Shown: piece by piece, positions 1 to 9,608 of the stretch
Layout: the number at the start of each line of letters is the position of its first letter
How positions within the stretch are numbered: position 1 is the stretch's first letter
NCBI RefSeq assembly: GCF_021168555.1
Contig: NZ_JAJOZS010000012.1
Location: 1-64,000, forward strand
Length of the DNA: 64,000 nt
Direction of reading: 5' to 3'
Origin: Stenotrophomonas sp. MMGLT7
GTDB lineage: Bacteria; Pseudomonadota; Gammaproteobacteria; Xanthomonadales; Xanthomonadaceae
Translations under genes and position numbers: made by a program
Notes under the pieces: generated by a model
Database searches by the model: none
The model's input: only the letters and a program-made list of their open reading frames with translations
What the model was told of the DNA's origin: nothing

Positions 1-1
1 T

Positions 2-886
2 GCGCGGATGGCGGCCTTGAATCCCAAGGTGGCAGAGTTGGTCGATCTGAACCGCGCGATCGACATCCAGATGCGCAAGGCGGGGATCTACGGTTCGCCG
101 GTGCAGGGAACGGGCCAGTACCGTTACCTGATCATGGCCGATCCGCAGGTAGTGCAGGATTTTCCAGGCGTGGACGCGCAGGGGGGTGCGCGACATTTTG
201 CTGAGTCATCGGTACTCACGGAACTGGACAGGCAACGGCTGACCCAGTTGCGATGGCGCAGGCTGATGCCGCGCTCGGCAGGCCTGGGCGTGGCGACAGG
301 CATCTTGCAACTGGTGGCGCTGAGCAAGCTGGCCGAGGACGTGGACAAGAGCATGGCGCACGAGCACAACGAGAACCGCTGGCGCTACAGCGCGGGAATG
401 GCGGCGCTGGCAGGGACGCTGGGCGAGACGGTGGGCAAGTGGTCGGAGAGTGCGTCCACGGCCGGAAGCCGCATTGCCGTTTTTGTGGAGCGTTATGTGG
501 GCAGCGTGCTTCGTGTGATCGGCAAGGGGATCGGTATTGGCGCTGGTGCCGTGATGGCAGTGTGGGATGGAATCAGGGGATACCAAGAAATTAATGAAAA
601 CAATGTGTGGATAGGAGCGTTATATATCGGATCGGCTTTGGGATCGGTTGTGGCGTTGGTAGCATTTTCTAATTTGGGCGCGCTGATTTTCGGGGCTGCG
701 GCTACGGGCGTGGGGATCTTTTTGGTGGTACTCGTTATAGCAATTGCAATATTGATCGAAATTTTTAAGGATAATAAAATTCAGGATTGGATGGAGCGAT
801 GCTACTTCGGGAAGTTCGCGTCGAAGGATCGCTATTCCGATCCCGAGCAGGAGCTCGAAGAACTCAACATTGCACTGGAAGGTTGA
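2..886 (+). CDS. C-terminal module of a VasX/BTH_I2691-like T6SS effector (module A, cut by window edge)
   Basis: The reading frame is open to the left edge, so the gene start lies outside the window; the first in-window ATG is at 8. The protein resembles the last third of the complete effector at 9608-12193. It has a helical stretch with SLSK/ALSK-like motifs, several hydrophobic segments (roughly residues 180-260 of the visible part), and the conserved tail in which a tryptophan and an aromatic pair (DWMERCYFGKF) precede a charged end. VasX-type effectors are pore-forming T6SS toxins that act on the inner membrane, and this part would be the membrane-active end. Its stop codon is followed at once by an immunity-like gene (TGATATG). 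The first 511 bases recur almost exactly at 3303-3813. Whether an N-terminal delivery region exists upstream cannot be seen. Confidence 0.7.
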   Translation, partial: ARMAALNPKVAELVDLNRAIDIQMRKAGIYGSPVQGTGQYRYLIMADPQVVQDFPGVDAQGGARHFAESSVLTELDRQRLTQLRWRRLMPRSAGLGVATGILQLVALSKLAEDVDKSMAHEHNENRWRYSAGMAALAGTLGETVGKWSESASTAGSRIAVFVERYVGSVLRVIGKGIGIGAGAVMAVWDGIRGYQEINENNVWIGALYIGSALGSVVALVAFSNLGALIFGAAATGVGIFLVVLVIAIAILIEIFKDNKIQDWMERCYFGKFASKDRYSDPEQELEELNIALEG

Positions 887-887
887 T

Positions 888-1928
888 ATGGATTACGCCG
901 GGCTTGACTATCGGAACATCCGTTATCCTGTCAATCGTCCATTGACGGATAAAGAAAGATCTTTACAGTATCGCCAAGGTGAGGAAAAAGCTGCGCAGCC
1001 GATGGATTTTCTCTCCGTAATTGGAGTGAACAGCAGCTACATTGATCTAGTGGATCGCTGGTATCCCATAAAGGGCTTTAACGTCTGGCTTGGGGGTTGT
1101 GTCATAGGCGTAAGTGCGTTCTTGTCGTCCATCATCGTTTGGGCGTTTTTCTGGGCTCCTGTGACTGACCAACGTGGAGCGCTATGGTTTATGTTGTTAG
1201 TTTTTATGCCGATTGCGCTTGCACTCATATGGGGTGGATGGTGGTTGATTAGAACCGAGTCCTGGCGCTGGACCCATTATCCGATGCGGCTGAACCGCAA
1301 GACGCGGCAGGTGTATGTCTTTCGACAGGATGGCACTGTGCTGACGGTGCCGTGGGACGATCTGTTCATCGTGCGTGGCGAAGCAAAGAATCCGATAGCC
1401 GGCACGACCTACGACCTGCGCGCGCACGTGCTGGATAAGGATGGGATAACGGTGCGTGAATCGTTTTCGCTGGGATACGCCTTCCCAGGGGATGAGCATT
1501 CGATGGACAAGTTCTGGGCTTTCCTGCAGCCCTACATGGAAGCTCAGGATGGAGCGGAGCGCACTTATCGGCATCTAAAGAAGAATGGCTACTTGGCGCC
1601 GCTGGACGGTCGCAAGGAAGGTTGGCGCTGGAGCATCGCACGAAGCTTCATGTCGGCGGCACATTGGCCATGGTTGCAATTCCTGGGTGCGCCATTTTTG
1701 GGATTGAATGCAGTGGGCCGGATGTTTGCGATGAGGACGAGCAAACGGCCCCGCTGGCCGAAAGAAGTGGAAGATGCCAACACAGTGGAAGCTGATGATC
1801 CTTACGTGTTGACATGGCGTGACAACGGTCCCTTAGGTTGGTGGGAACTCGGATGGCCGTCAATCTGCACTGTGTTGGGTGTCGGGTTGTATGTTGGCGT
1901 GATCGCCTGGATGCTGTTCCAGTTGTAG
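888..1928 (+). CDS. putative T6SS immunity protein, multi-pass membrane (paralog 1)
   Basis: A 346-residue protein with two hydrophobic segments (about residues 65-92 and 98-121) and a third at the C-terminus (about 320-346). Between them is a soluble domain with the family signature HYPMRLNRKTRQVYVFR followed by TVPWDD. I chose the ATG at 888 because it follows the preceding module's stop in the pattern TGATATG, which recurs at 2224 and 20701; an upstream TTG is in frame. Position directly behind a membrane-active toxin module, membrane topology and parallel paralogs behind other modules all suggest an immunity protein that sits in the inner membrane. It may belong to the family catalogued as DUF6708 (not checked). 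The role is inferred from context. Confidence 0.7.
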   Translation: MDYAGLDYRNIRYPVNRPLTDKERSLQYRQGEEKAAQPMDFLSVIGVNSSYIDLVDRWYPIKGFNVWLGGCVIGVSAFLSSIIVWAFFWAPVTDQRGALWFMLLVFMPIALALIWGGWWLIRTESWRWTHYPMRLNRKTRQVYVFRQDGTVLTVPWDDLFIVRGEAKNPIAGTTYDLRAHVLDKDGITVRESFSLGYAFPGDEHSMDKFWAFLQPYMEAQDGAERTYRHLKKNGYLAPLDGRKEGWRWSIARSFMSAAHWPWLQFLGAPFLGLNAVGRMFAMRTSKRPRWPKEVEDANTVEADDPYVLTWRDNGPLGWWELGWPSICTVLGVGLYVGVIAWMLFQL

Positions 1929-1934
1929 GAATGA

Positions 1935-2222
1935 TTGATTTCTGAGAAGGCCAATGCGACCACCGAGCTCACCGCGCGGATGGCGGCCATATTCCCTTTC
2001 TCAGGATGGGGCGTGGCTCTCCTCGGAGGTGCGGCTGCTACTGGGGTAGGGATTGTGCTTGTGGCTCTTGTTGTAGTGATTGCGGTATTTATCGGAATTT
2101 TCAAAGACAACAAGCTTCAGGACTGGATGGAGCGGTGTTATTTCGGGAAGTTTCCTGCGCGGGATCGCTACTCCGATTCGGAGAAAGAATTGAAAGAACT
2201 CGACCTTGCGCTGGAGGGTTGA
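1935..2222 (+). pseudogene. internally deleted effector module B
   Basis: About 95 codons remain. The first ~17 residues (ISEKANATTELTARMAA) match the start of module C at 3265. The frame then jumps straight into the last hydrophobic helix and tail of module A (FKDNKLQDWMERCYFGKF). Compared with module A about 600 bp are missing, in frame. There is no convincing start: only a TTG at 1935 with poor spacing from an AGGA. The stop is followed by TGATATG and the next immunity-like gene. The product would keep one membrane helix and could be inert. I read it as a decayed or silent cassette whose immunity gene was retained. Confidence 0.65.
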
Positions 2223-2223
2223 T

Positions 2224-3258
2224 ATGGATTACGCAGGTCGTGATTTTCGTAATATTCGTTATCCAGTAAATCGTCCTTTAACAGATAACGAGTGGGCCTT
2301 ACATTACCATCAAAATGAGACTGGCAGCGCGCAACCCATGGACTTCCTTTCAGTCGTAAGGCTGAATGGAACTTACATTGAATTGATCGATCGCTGGTAT
2401 CCAGTGACTGGATTTAGTGTATGGGTTGGTGCTTTCTTGGCGTTAGTGGGTTTCCTGTTCCCTCCTATTTTATTGTGTGCAGTATATTTCTCTCCGCACG
2501 GGTTCAGTGCTGCCAATGCCATCGGATGCGTTATAGCTGTACCGGTCTTTCTTGCCATTGGGTGTTCGGGTGTATTTATGATTCGAACCGAATCCTGGCG
2601 CTGGACTCACTATCCGATGCGGCTGAACCGCAAGACGCGGCAGGTGTATGTCTTCCGACAGGATAGCACCGTGCTGACGGTACCGTGGGACGAGCTGTTC
2701 ATCGTGCGTGGGGAAGCCAAAAGCCCGATAGCCGGCACGACCTACGATCTACGCGCGCATGTGCTGGACAAGGATGGAGTAACGGTGCGCGAATCGTTCT
2801 CGCTGGGGTACACCTTCCCTGGCGACAAACATTCGATGGACAAATTCTGGGCTTTTCTGCAGACCTATATGGAGGCAACGGATGGCGTGGAGCGTACTTA
2901 TCGTCAACTAAAGCACAGCTTGCTGATGCCACTCGATGGCCGTAAGGAGGGGTGGCGCTGGTCGATTGTCCGCACGTTCGCTCCCAGTTGGCCCTATCCA
3001 TGGACACAATTTCTATTGTGTATTCCTCTGGGATTGAACGCAGTGGGCCGCATGTTTGCGATGTGGACGAGCAAGCAGCCCCGCTGGCCGAAGGAAGTGG
3101 AAGATGCCAACACAGTGGAAGTGGATGATCCTTACGTGTTGACATGGCGTGACAACGGCCCCTTGGGTTGGTGGGAGTGGTGGTGCCCGCTGCTTTGTAC
3201 AGTACTCGGTGTCGGAGTATTTGTTAGCCTGATCACCTGGGCGCTTTTCCAGTTGTAG
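2224..3258 (+). CDS. putative T6SS immunity protein, multi-pass membrane (paralog 2)
   Basis: A 344-residue close paralog of the protein at 888. The central domain (HYPMRLNRKTRQVYVFRQD, then TVPWDE) and the C-terminal third are nearly the same. The first two hydrophobic segments (about residues 65-90 and 97-120) are clearly diverged. Conservation of the soluble part with drift in the membrane part is what one would expect if the membrane helices recognise different toxins; that is inference. ATG at 2224 directly follows the stop of module B (TGATATG). It has probably kept function, since its frame is intact while the neighbouring toxin module is deleted. Confidence 0.7.
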   Translation: MDYAGRDFRNIRYPVNRPLTDNEWALHYHQNETGSAQPMDFLSVVRLNGTYIELIDRWYPVTGFSVWVGAFLALVGFLFPPILLCAVYFSPHGFSAANAIGCVIAVPVFLAIGCSGVFMIRTESWRWTHYPMRLNRKTRQVYVFRQDSTVLTVPWDELFIVRGEAKSPIAGTTYDLRAHVLDKDGVTVRESFSLGYTFPGDKHSMDKFWAFLQTYMEATDGVERTYRQLKHSLLMPLDGRKEGWRWSIVRTFAPSWPYPWTQFLLCIPLGLNAVGRMFAMWTSKQPRWPKEVEDANTVEVDDPYVLTWRDNGPLGWWEWWCPLLCTVLGVGVFVSLITWALFQL

Positions 3259-3264
3259 GAATGA

Positions 3265-3813
3265 TTGATTTCTGAGAAGGCCAACGCGATCGCCGAGCTC
3301 ACTGCGCGGATGGCGGCCTTGAATCCCAAGGTGGCAGAGTTGGTCGATCTGAACCGCGCGATCGACATCCAGATGCGCAAGGCGGGGATCTACGGTTCGC
3401 CGGTGCAGGGAACGGGCCAGTACCGTTACCTGATCATGGCCGATCCGCAGGTAGTGCAGGATTTTCCAGGCGTGGACGCGCAGGGGGGTGCGCGACATTT
3501 TGCTGAGTCATCGGTACTCACGGAACTGGACAGGCAACGGCTGACCCAGTTGCGATGGCGCAGGCTGATGCCGCGCTCGGCAGGCCTGGGCGTGGCGACA
3601 GGCATCTTGCAACTGGTGGCGCTGAGCAAGCTGGCCGAGGACGTGGACAAGAGCATGGCGCACGAGCACAACGAGAACCGCTGGCGCTACAGCGCGGGAA
3701 TGGCGGCGCTGGCAGGGACGCTGGGTGAGACGGTGGGCAAGTGGTCGGAGAGTGCGTCCACGGCCGGAAGCCGCATTGCCGTTTTTGTGGAGCGTTATGT
3801 GGGCAGCGTGCTT
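3265..3813 (+). pseudogene. effector module C, truncated by IS3 insertion
   Basis: Starts with the same segment as module B (ISEKANAIAELTARMAALN) and then follows module A almost exactly to residue ~182. At 3814 the terminal inverted repeat of an IS3-family element begins, and the frame ends inside it at about 3846 ([10 protein letters not shown] then stop). The hydrophobic pore-forming end and the immunity gene that should follow are lost. The TTG at 3265 has no good ribosome-binding site. This looks like a promoterless spare cassette rather than an expressed gene. Confidence 0.7.
3303..3813 (+). repeat. 511-bp near-identical direct repeat of positions 1-511
   Basis: Positions 1-511 and 3303-3813 read the same; the one difference I noticed is C versus T in the stretch GGGCGAGACGG/GGGTGAGACGG (about 425 and 3727). 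The copies lie 3.3 kb apart in direct orientation and encode the conserved front half of the effector module. Such identity between cassettes whose downstream ends differ points to recent duplication or gene conversion, and it gives a substrate for homologous recombination that would delete or swap the material between. Confidence 0.9.
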
Positions 3814-4681
3814 GGTAATCCCCCCCCACCCCCACAGATTAGCTGACGCCGGAAGTGGAATTTTCTCGTACGCTTTCCCGAGGAGGTTCCATGAAGAAGT
3901 CCCGTTTTACCGACAGCCAGATCATCGCCGTGCTCAAGCAAGCCGAAGGCGGCACGCCCGTGCCCGAACTGTGCCGCGAGCACGGCATCAGCTCGGCGAC
4001 GTTCTACAAGTGGCGCAGCAAGTTCGGCGGCATGGAGGTGTCCATGGTCGTGCGGATGAAGGAGCTGGAGGAGGAGAACCGGCGTCTGAAGAAGATGTAT
4101 GCCGACGCGCAGCTCAGCGCCGACCTGTTGAAGTAAGCCCTGTCAAAAAAATGGTGAGGCCATCTCAACGTCGGGAGATGGCCCAAGCAGCAGTTGTAGA
4201 AGGACGCATGAACATCCGGCACGCCTGTCAGACCTTTGCGGTGAGCGAGACCTGCTTCGGCTATCAGGCCAAGGCTTCGGACGAGAACGCCCGGATCGTG
4301 GACTGGCTGGTGCGATTGACGACGACGTATCGCGACTGGGGCTTCGGCCTGTGCTTCCTGTACCTGCGCAACGTGAAGGGCTTTGGCTGGAGCCACAAGC
4401 GGGTGTGCCGGATCTACCGGGAGTTGGAGTTGAACCTGCGGATCAAACCGAAGAAGCGCCTGGTACGCGAGAAGCCCGACCCGCTGGCGGTACCGGAATC
4501 GATCAACCAGGTCTGGTCGATGGACTTCATGCACGACCAGTTGGCCGATGGTCGCAGCTTCCGGTTGTTCAACGTCCTGGATGACTTCAATCGCGAGGGG
4601 CTGGCGATCGAGGTTGACCTGTCGCTGCCATCTGCCCGGGTGATCCGATCGTTGGAGCAGGTCATCGAGTGGCGCGGCAAG
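3814..4681 (+). mobile_element. IS3-family element, left part only (copy 1)
   Basis: Begins with GGTAATCCCC, the terminal inverted repeat that the complete copy at 19416-20610 shows at both ends. It then carries the leader, orfA and the first 177 codons of orfB. Homology to copy 2 stops at about 4681, within orfB, where an effector module starts; the right end is absent. The left end contains a longer C-rich run than copy 2 (two C tracts before AGATTAGC). The element interrupts module C on its left and abuts module D on its right, so the loss of its right end was probably part of a recombination that joined two different effector cassettes. Confidence 0.85.
3891..4136 (+). CDS. IS3-family transposase OrfA (HTH)
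   Basis: 81 residues, beginning [20 protein letters not shown], with a helix-turn-helix ([17 protein letters not shown]) at about residues 23-42 and a leucine/charge-rich coiled coil ([19 protein letters not shown]) at 56-75, as usual for IS3 OrfA. The ATG at 3891 is preceded by GAGGAGG. A run of seven A (4145-4151) lies just beyond the stop at 4136, in the orfB frame. IS3 elements normally make the active OrfAB by a -1 shift, but here OrfB is not complete. Confidence 0.85.
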   Translation: MKKSRFTDSQIIAVLKQAEGGTPVPELCREHGISSATFYKWRSKFGGMEVSMVVRMKELEEENRRLKKMYADAQLSADLLK

Positions 4682-5740
4682 GGGACGCTGGTATTGAACT
4701 CGGCGGGTGCGGTGCTGCAACTGCTGTCGCTGTCCAAGGCGGCGAACATGCTGACTTACGGTACCGAGAAGGAGCGTCAGATGGCGGTAGCAGGCTTGGC
4801 CGGGTCGGGTATGGGTCTGGTAGCGGCGTCACTGGAAATCGGCGAATCGGTGTATTCTGAGCTCGAGAGAATTAGAAATGTCAATGGGGGAGGCTCGCGC
4901 GCTAGATATTTGAAACTGGCGGCGGGGCGTATATCTGCGGTGGCTGTACTGATTGATGTTGGATTGGCTGCAATAGCGAGCTATAAAAGTTTAGAAACTA
5001 AGGATAATGATGCGGCAATTGCATATGTCATTCAGGGATTCATATTTCTTGGTGCGGCAGCTGCGGTGTGGATGGGGGCAAGTGCAACCTTTGCAGGAGG
5101 TGCCTCCGTGGCGACTGCTGGTGCCCTGAGTATCTCCTGGACAGGTTGGGGTCTGATCCTTGTTGGACTAGGTATGCTGGTTGGTTACATAGCGCTTTTG
5201 CTGCAAGATACGCCGACAGAGGAATGGGCATCCAAGAGCATCTGGGGAAATGCGAACCAGAAGTACAAGTGGAACAGTTCGCAGCGCGAGCAGGAGGAGC
5301 TCAACAAACTGCTGCTGGGCATCAAGGTCGAATTCGAATTTTCGACCTCCTGGATCAAGACGCTGGGGGCGTCGGCCGCGGCCGCGGACACCCTGCCGAT
5401 ATTGGGGGGGGAGCAGGAGCGGATATGGACGCAGTCGGCAGAAGTACGGCTTTGGTTGCCGCAGGGACTGCGACCGTTGTTGCATTACGCATTGACCCTG
5501 GCGCTGACCGATCGGAAGAATGTTTCCGCGACCGTCTACAGTTATATCGATGGCGTGGGCAAGGTCGAGGCACAGCTGCCGGGCATGGATATGCCGCGTC
5601 TGGACGAGAGCCAGAACGATCTGGTGTTGATCACGATGGAGGTGGATGGAACCCGTTTCCAGAGCGGTCAGGTAGAAGTGACCCTCAATGAGGCCGATGC
5701 GGACCGACAGGTGCTAGTGCAGCAGATACTTCAAGGGTAA
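4151..5740 (+). pseudogene. chimera: IS3 OrfB N-terminal half fused in frame to effector module D
   Basis: Residues 1-177 are OrfB of the IS3 element, ending just after the first catalytic aspartate (WSMDFMHDQ) and the sequence VIEWRGK. Without a stop or shift the frame continues into a VasX-like C-terminal module: [20 protein letters not shown] (compare [13 protein letters not shown] in the complete effector), hydrophobic helices at about residues 265-365, and the tail [13 protein letters not shown]. An extra ~130-residue soluble extension follows ([13 protein letters not shown]... to QQILQG) that the other modules lack. The frame is open further upstream to 3725 but that is chance overlap with the IS. 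Neither half is complete as a transposase or a delivered toxin. The immunity-like gene at 5748 follows. Confidence 0.75.
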
Positions 5741-5747
5741 TGAGCGG

Positions 5748-6704
5748 ATGAGCGACGCGAAAGGGATGCCGAATAACCCGGATTACCGGGTGCTACTGCC
5801 GGAGTGGGAGGGCGGCGAGCCGCTGTTCAAGCTGAGCGAGCAGCAACGCAAGAGCATCCTCGGAGGGAAGCCGCACCGAGTTGCGCCACAGGACAAGAGC
5901 GTGCCCGTGCACGAGCGGGCGAGCACCTGCGAAGCATTGCTGGCGGTGTACCCGGATGCGATCAGCGTTGGTAGTGTAATGGGAACTGGGCCAGAGCGGG
6001 GTGATGTGGGATTTGGCGGATGGGTGATATTAGCGGTATCCATATTTGCACTGTGGGTGAGCATATATTCTATTTTCTTTGGTCATACTATTGATTGGGC
6101 TATATCGCTACCAGCTTTTTTATTTTTCTCTGCTGGATCATTTCATCTTCTTAAAAGTCGCTATTATCTCCCCAAAGATCAGCCGATCCTCTTCAACCGC
6201 AAGACGCAACAGGTGACGTTCTCGCAGATCCGCTTCCACCCGTTCTGGAAGTTCTGGGTCATGCCCGGATTCGAAGCGCCGGTGACGGTGCCGTGGGAGG
6301 CGGTGCAGGCCCGCAGCTACAAGTTCGTGCAGTTCATGGGCGAGACCGTGCGCGATTCCTATCGGCTGGAGTTGTGGGCATCCTCGGCGGACGACCCGAA
6401 GATTCCATGCGCACGCGCGGCGATCGGCTACCTGGGCTGGTACGAGGACGAGCAGCTGTGGCGGCTGTACGAGCATATCCGCCGCTACATGGAAGAGGAT
6501 GGCCCGGCGATCCAACCGGGGGAGGCGCTGCGCAAGCCGAAGAAGGGGCGCGACCTGATCGCGTTCCCGGAGGAGGTGTTGGCGACCCTGGGCGGCCCGG
6601 CGCTGAGCGAGGAGCAGGTGGAGGCGCTGGCCCATGTCCCGCCGCCGCCCCCGCAGGCCAGGGACGCGACCCGCACCAGCTTCCTGCCGCCCCGGAAGGG
6701 CTAG
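5748..6704 (+). CDS. putative T6SS immunity protein (paralog 3, divergent)
   Basis: 318 residues. Two hydrophobic segments at about 87-105 and 111-131 are followed by the family signature in divergent form (PILFNRKTQQVTF, later VTVPWE). It has no C-terminal membrane helix and instead a proline-rich end (PPPPPQ). The ATG at 5748 comes 7 bases after the stop of module D. The position behind a toxin module and the shared NRKT...VPW signature support an immunity role; divergence fits the unusual extended module D. Its stop (6702-6704) lies at the point where a 5'-truncated vgrG begins, so this gene seems to have replaced the front of vgrG. Confidence 0.65.
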   Translation: MSDAKGMPNNPDYRVLLPEWEGGEPLFKLSEQQRKSILGGKPHRVAPQDKSVPVHERASTCEALLAVYPDAISVGSVMGTGPERGDVGFGGWVILAVSIFALWVSIYSIFFGHTIDWAISLPAFLFFSAGSFHLLKSRYYLPKDQPILFNRKTQQVTFSQIRFHPFWKFWVMPGFEAPVTVPWEAVQARSYKFVQFMGETVRDSYRLELWASSADDPKIPCARAAIGYLGWYEDEQLWRLYEHIRRYMEEDGPAIQPGEALRKPKKGRDLIAFPEEVLATLGGPALSEEQVEALAHVPPPPPQARDATRTSFLPPRKG

Positions 6705-6710
6705 TGGGCG

Positions 6711-8726
6711 CGGGCACCAGCGCCAGCCGGACTGGGTGCCGATCACGATAGCCTGGACCGGCGCCCGGTCGAAGCGCAGGTGCCGGCCCCCGGCGAACTG
6801 GCCGCCGAGGACGTGGACACCGCCGGCCCGTATGCCTGGCCGGACGCGGCCACCGGCGAGCGCCATGCCCGCCAGCAGCTGGAGGCGCAGCAGCTGCGCA
6901 CGCACACCATCCAGGGCGAGGGCAGCTGGCGGCAACTGGCGGCGGGCGGGCGCTTCGTACTGACCCAGCACCCACAGGCTGGGGACGATGGCTACACCTG
7001 CCTGCGGGTGTGGCACCGCGCCCGCAACAACCTCGGCGCCGAGGTATTCGACGCGCTGGAGCAGGCGCTGGGCGCGGTGGCCGGTCCCGGCGCGCCGCTG
7101 CCCTCGACGCTGGCCGGCTGGCAGCAGGCGCCGCAGATGGATGCCGAAGCGCCCGATTTCTACGAGAACGTGTTCGAAGCGCTGCCGGCGGCGCAGGCCT
7201 ACCGCCCGCAGACCGAGGACGGCCACGGCCTGCGCCTGCATCCCCGGCCGAGCGTGCAGGGCACGCAGAGCGCGGTGGTGGTCAGCGACGGCGAGCCGCT
7301 GCTGGCCGACCGCGATAACCGCATCAAGGTGCAGTTCCCTTGGCAGCGTGGCGCCGACGCCAGCAGCGCGCAGGCGCATCCCGCCGGCGAGGACAACGCG
7401 CCGGGCCGCGGCAGCGCCTGGACCTGGATGCGGGTGGCCACGCCGTGGGCCGGCGACAACTGGGGCGGGGTGATGCTGCCGCGCAAGGGCCAGGAAGTGC
7501 TGGTGGCGTTCCTGGAGGGCGACATCGACCGGCCGGTGGTGGTTGGCAGCGTCTACAACGGCCGCGGCCAGGCCGATGCGGCGCATAACCAGGTCGGCGG
7601 CGGTGGTGCCGGGGCCACCGGCAACGCGCCGTCGTGGTTCGACGGCAACGAGCATGCCGCGGTGTTCACCGGGTTCAAGAGCCAGGCGCTGGCGCACAGC
7701 CAGGACGGCAGCGGCGGCTACCAGCAGCTGCGGCTGGACGACACCCCCGGACAGGGCCGCGCGCAGCTGTCGACCACGCAGCAGCAGAGCACGCTGACGC
7801 TGGGCCACCTGAAAGGCGGCCAGGACAACGTGCGCGAGGGCGAGCGCGGCTACGGCACGGAACTGTCCACCCAGGCACGCGGCACCGTACGTGCCGGCCA
7901 GGGCCTGCTGCTGAGCAGCGAGGGCGGCCGCCAGCAGCTCAGCGCCGAGCAGGCGCAGGCGCAGCTGGCCGAGGGCCAGCAACTGCTGCAGGCGCTGGCC
8001 GAGGCCGCGCGCGGGCAGCAGGCGCAGCTGCCCGAGGAGCCGCAGGCGTTGCCGGCCGATACCTCATGGGCGGCGCTGCACGAGAGCCTGCAGGCGACGC
8101 AGCAGGGCAGCGCGGCCGGCGCGATCGCCGGCGGCGACGGCCAGGCGCCGGGCTGGAGCGCGCCGGTACTGCTGGGCAGCGGCCAGGCCGGGGTGATGAG
8201 CCTGACCCCAGCCGACCAGGGCTGGGTATCGGGCACGCAGACGGTACTGACCGCGGGCACCGCGCTGAACTGGCTGAGCCAGGGCCAGCTGACCCTGGCG
8301 GTGGCGGGCGGGCTGGTGCTCTACACCCAGGGCAGCGAAGCGGCCAGCGGCAGCCCGACCCAGGAGCGCGGCATCGCCCTGCACGCCGCGCAGGGCAAGG
8401 TCAGCGCACGTGCGCACCGCAACGTAGCCAAGCTGGCGGCGAAGACCAACGTGCGCATCGCCAGCACCGAGGCCGGCGTGGAGATCGCCGCGCCGAACAA
8501 GCACCTGCTGGCCACCGCGGCCGGTGCCTACATCCGCATCGAAGGCGGCAACATCGAACTGGGCGCGCCGGGGACGGTTGAGTTCAAGGCCAGCAAGAAG
8601 GAGTTGGCGGGGGCGCAGAGCGCCAGTGGCGAGGTGCCTGTGTTCGGGGAGGCAAAGCCGGAATTCTGCGGATTCACTGCCCAGCAGGCCGAGAACGAAG
8701 GTGCGGCACTGGTGCCCCTAGGGTGA
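6711..8726 (+). pseudogene. vgrG: T6SS spike protein VgrG, N-terminal part missing
   Basis: The frame is open from just after a stop at 6702-6704; the first usable start is GTG at 6780 (648 residues). Present are the late part of the base domain, the OB-fold/gp5-like region (DNRIKVQFPW, ...GDNWGGVMLPRKGQEVLV, FLEGDIDRPVVVGSVYNG at about residues 175-255) and the C-terminal DUF2345 region with the needle-like repeats (about 430-630). The gp27-like N-terminal ~300-350 residues of a normal VgrG are absent. A spike without that domain is unlikely to assemble, so I call it a pseudogene, although the frame is otherwise intact. It precedes a DUF4123 chaperone and an effector in the order typical of T6SS effector loci. 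Confidence 0.75.
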
Positions 8727-8732
8727 TTCCCA

Positions 8733-9608
8733 ATGCAAAGAAGCATCCCTCACCACATGGATCATCGGGAATTCCTAGAGTTCGAGTATGCGTTGGTCAA
8801 TCCAACGCAACTGGAACCGGAACAATGGCGAGATTTGCCGGCCGAATCGCTGAGGCCCCGCTCATTTTCAGCCAAGCCGGAGACCTTGCCGCAGGTCGTC
8901 GCGTTGAATGCGTTGAGCCTGGACAAGCGTGCCGACCTGTTGATGCGTAGCGAACAATGGCTGCGAGGCAATCGAGCGCCGCTGTTCAGCGCCTTGTTGC
9001 GGAGCGGGCAGAGGCAAGAGACGTTGGTAGCGCATTTCAGTGCGCGCCAGATCGTGGCGACGCCACAGGGTCAGCGTTTCTTGCTGCGGTTCCACGATCC
9101 ACGGGTCTTTGCGCGCCTGGACTGGTTGCTCAACGGCGCGCAGATACGGCAGTTGCTGGGGCCTGTAGATGCGTGGACCTGGTTCGATGGGTTGGCCGGC
9201 CAATGGCGCACGCTGCACAAGCCGGCTCCGGCGAAAAAGCCCATGCCCACCATGCTGAGTGGGGAGCAATGGGCAGCTCTGCATCGGTTGCCAGCGCTCA
9301 ACCTCTGCCTGAAGCGCCTGTGGCGGGAGGGACGGGTGCCCCAGGACTATCGCGCACTGGCCGAGCGTGTCGATGCGTCCGTGCGCGAAGCGTTGTCGCT
9401 GGGCATGGCCGACCGCGACGACGCTTGCCGGTACGCGCTCGGTGTGGAACGTTACGGCCCGCAGTGGCCCGATCGGCCCTATGTCCGCGATGCCATCCGC
9501 CTGGCGCAATCGGGCGAGCAGTCGTTGGTGCGTGGACTGGCCGACAGCGAAGAATCCGGACCGCACAGCGCGGCACATGAAGTCGATCATTCGTCGAGGT
9601 ATGTCTGA
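8733..9608 (+). CDS. DUF4123 T6SS effector chaperone/adaptor
   Basis: 291 residues with the DUF4123 pattern in the middle (FLLRFHDPRVFARLDWLL, about residues 113-130). DUF4123 proteins are T6SS adaptors that load an effector onto its cognate VgrG (Tap/TEC type, VasW in Vibrio). It lies 6 bases after vgrG, and its stop overlaps the effector start at 9608, as expected for a chaperone made together with its cargo. The frame is intact from the ATG at 8733. The partner is inferred from position: the VasX-like protein directly downstream. Confidence 0.8.
   Translation: MQRSIPHHMDHREFLEFEYALVNPTQLEPEQWRDLPAESLRPRSFSAKPETLPQVVALNALSLDKRADLLMRSEQWLRGNRAPLFSALLRSGQRQETLVAHFSARQIVATPQGQRFLLRFHDPRVFARLDWLLNGAQIRQLLGPVDAWTWFDGLAGQWRTLHKPAPAKKPMPTMLSGEQWAALHRLPALNLCLKRLWREGRVPQDYRALAERVDASVREALSLGMADRDDACRYALGVERYGPQWPDRPYVRDAIRLAQSGEQSLVRGLADSEESGPHSAAHEVDHSSRYV

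Noticed and set aside
3725..5740. One 671-codon gene
   Set aside because: The frame before 4151 is a shadow of module C and of IS3 orfA in other frames; only the part from OrfB onward is homologous to anything.
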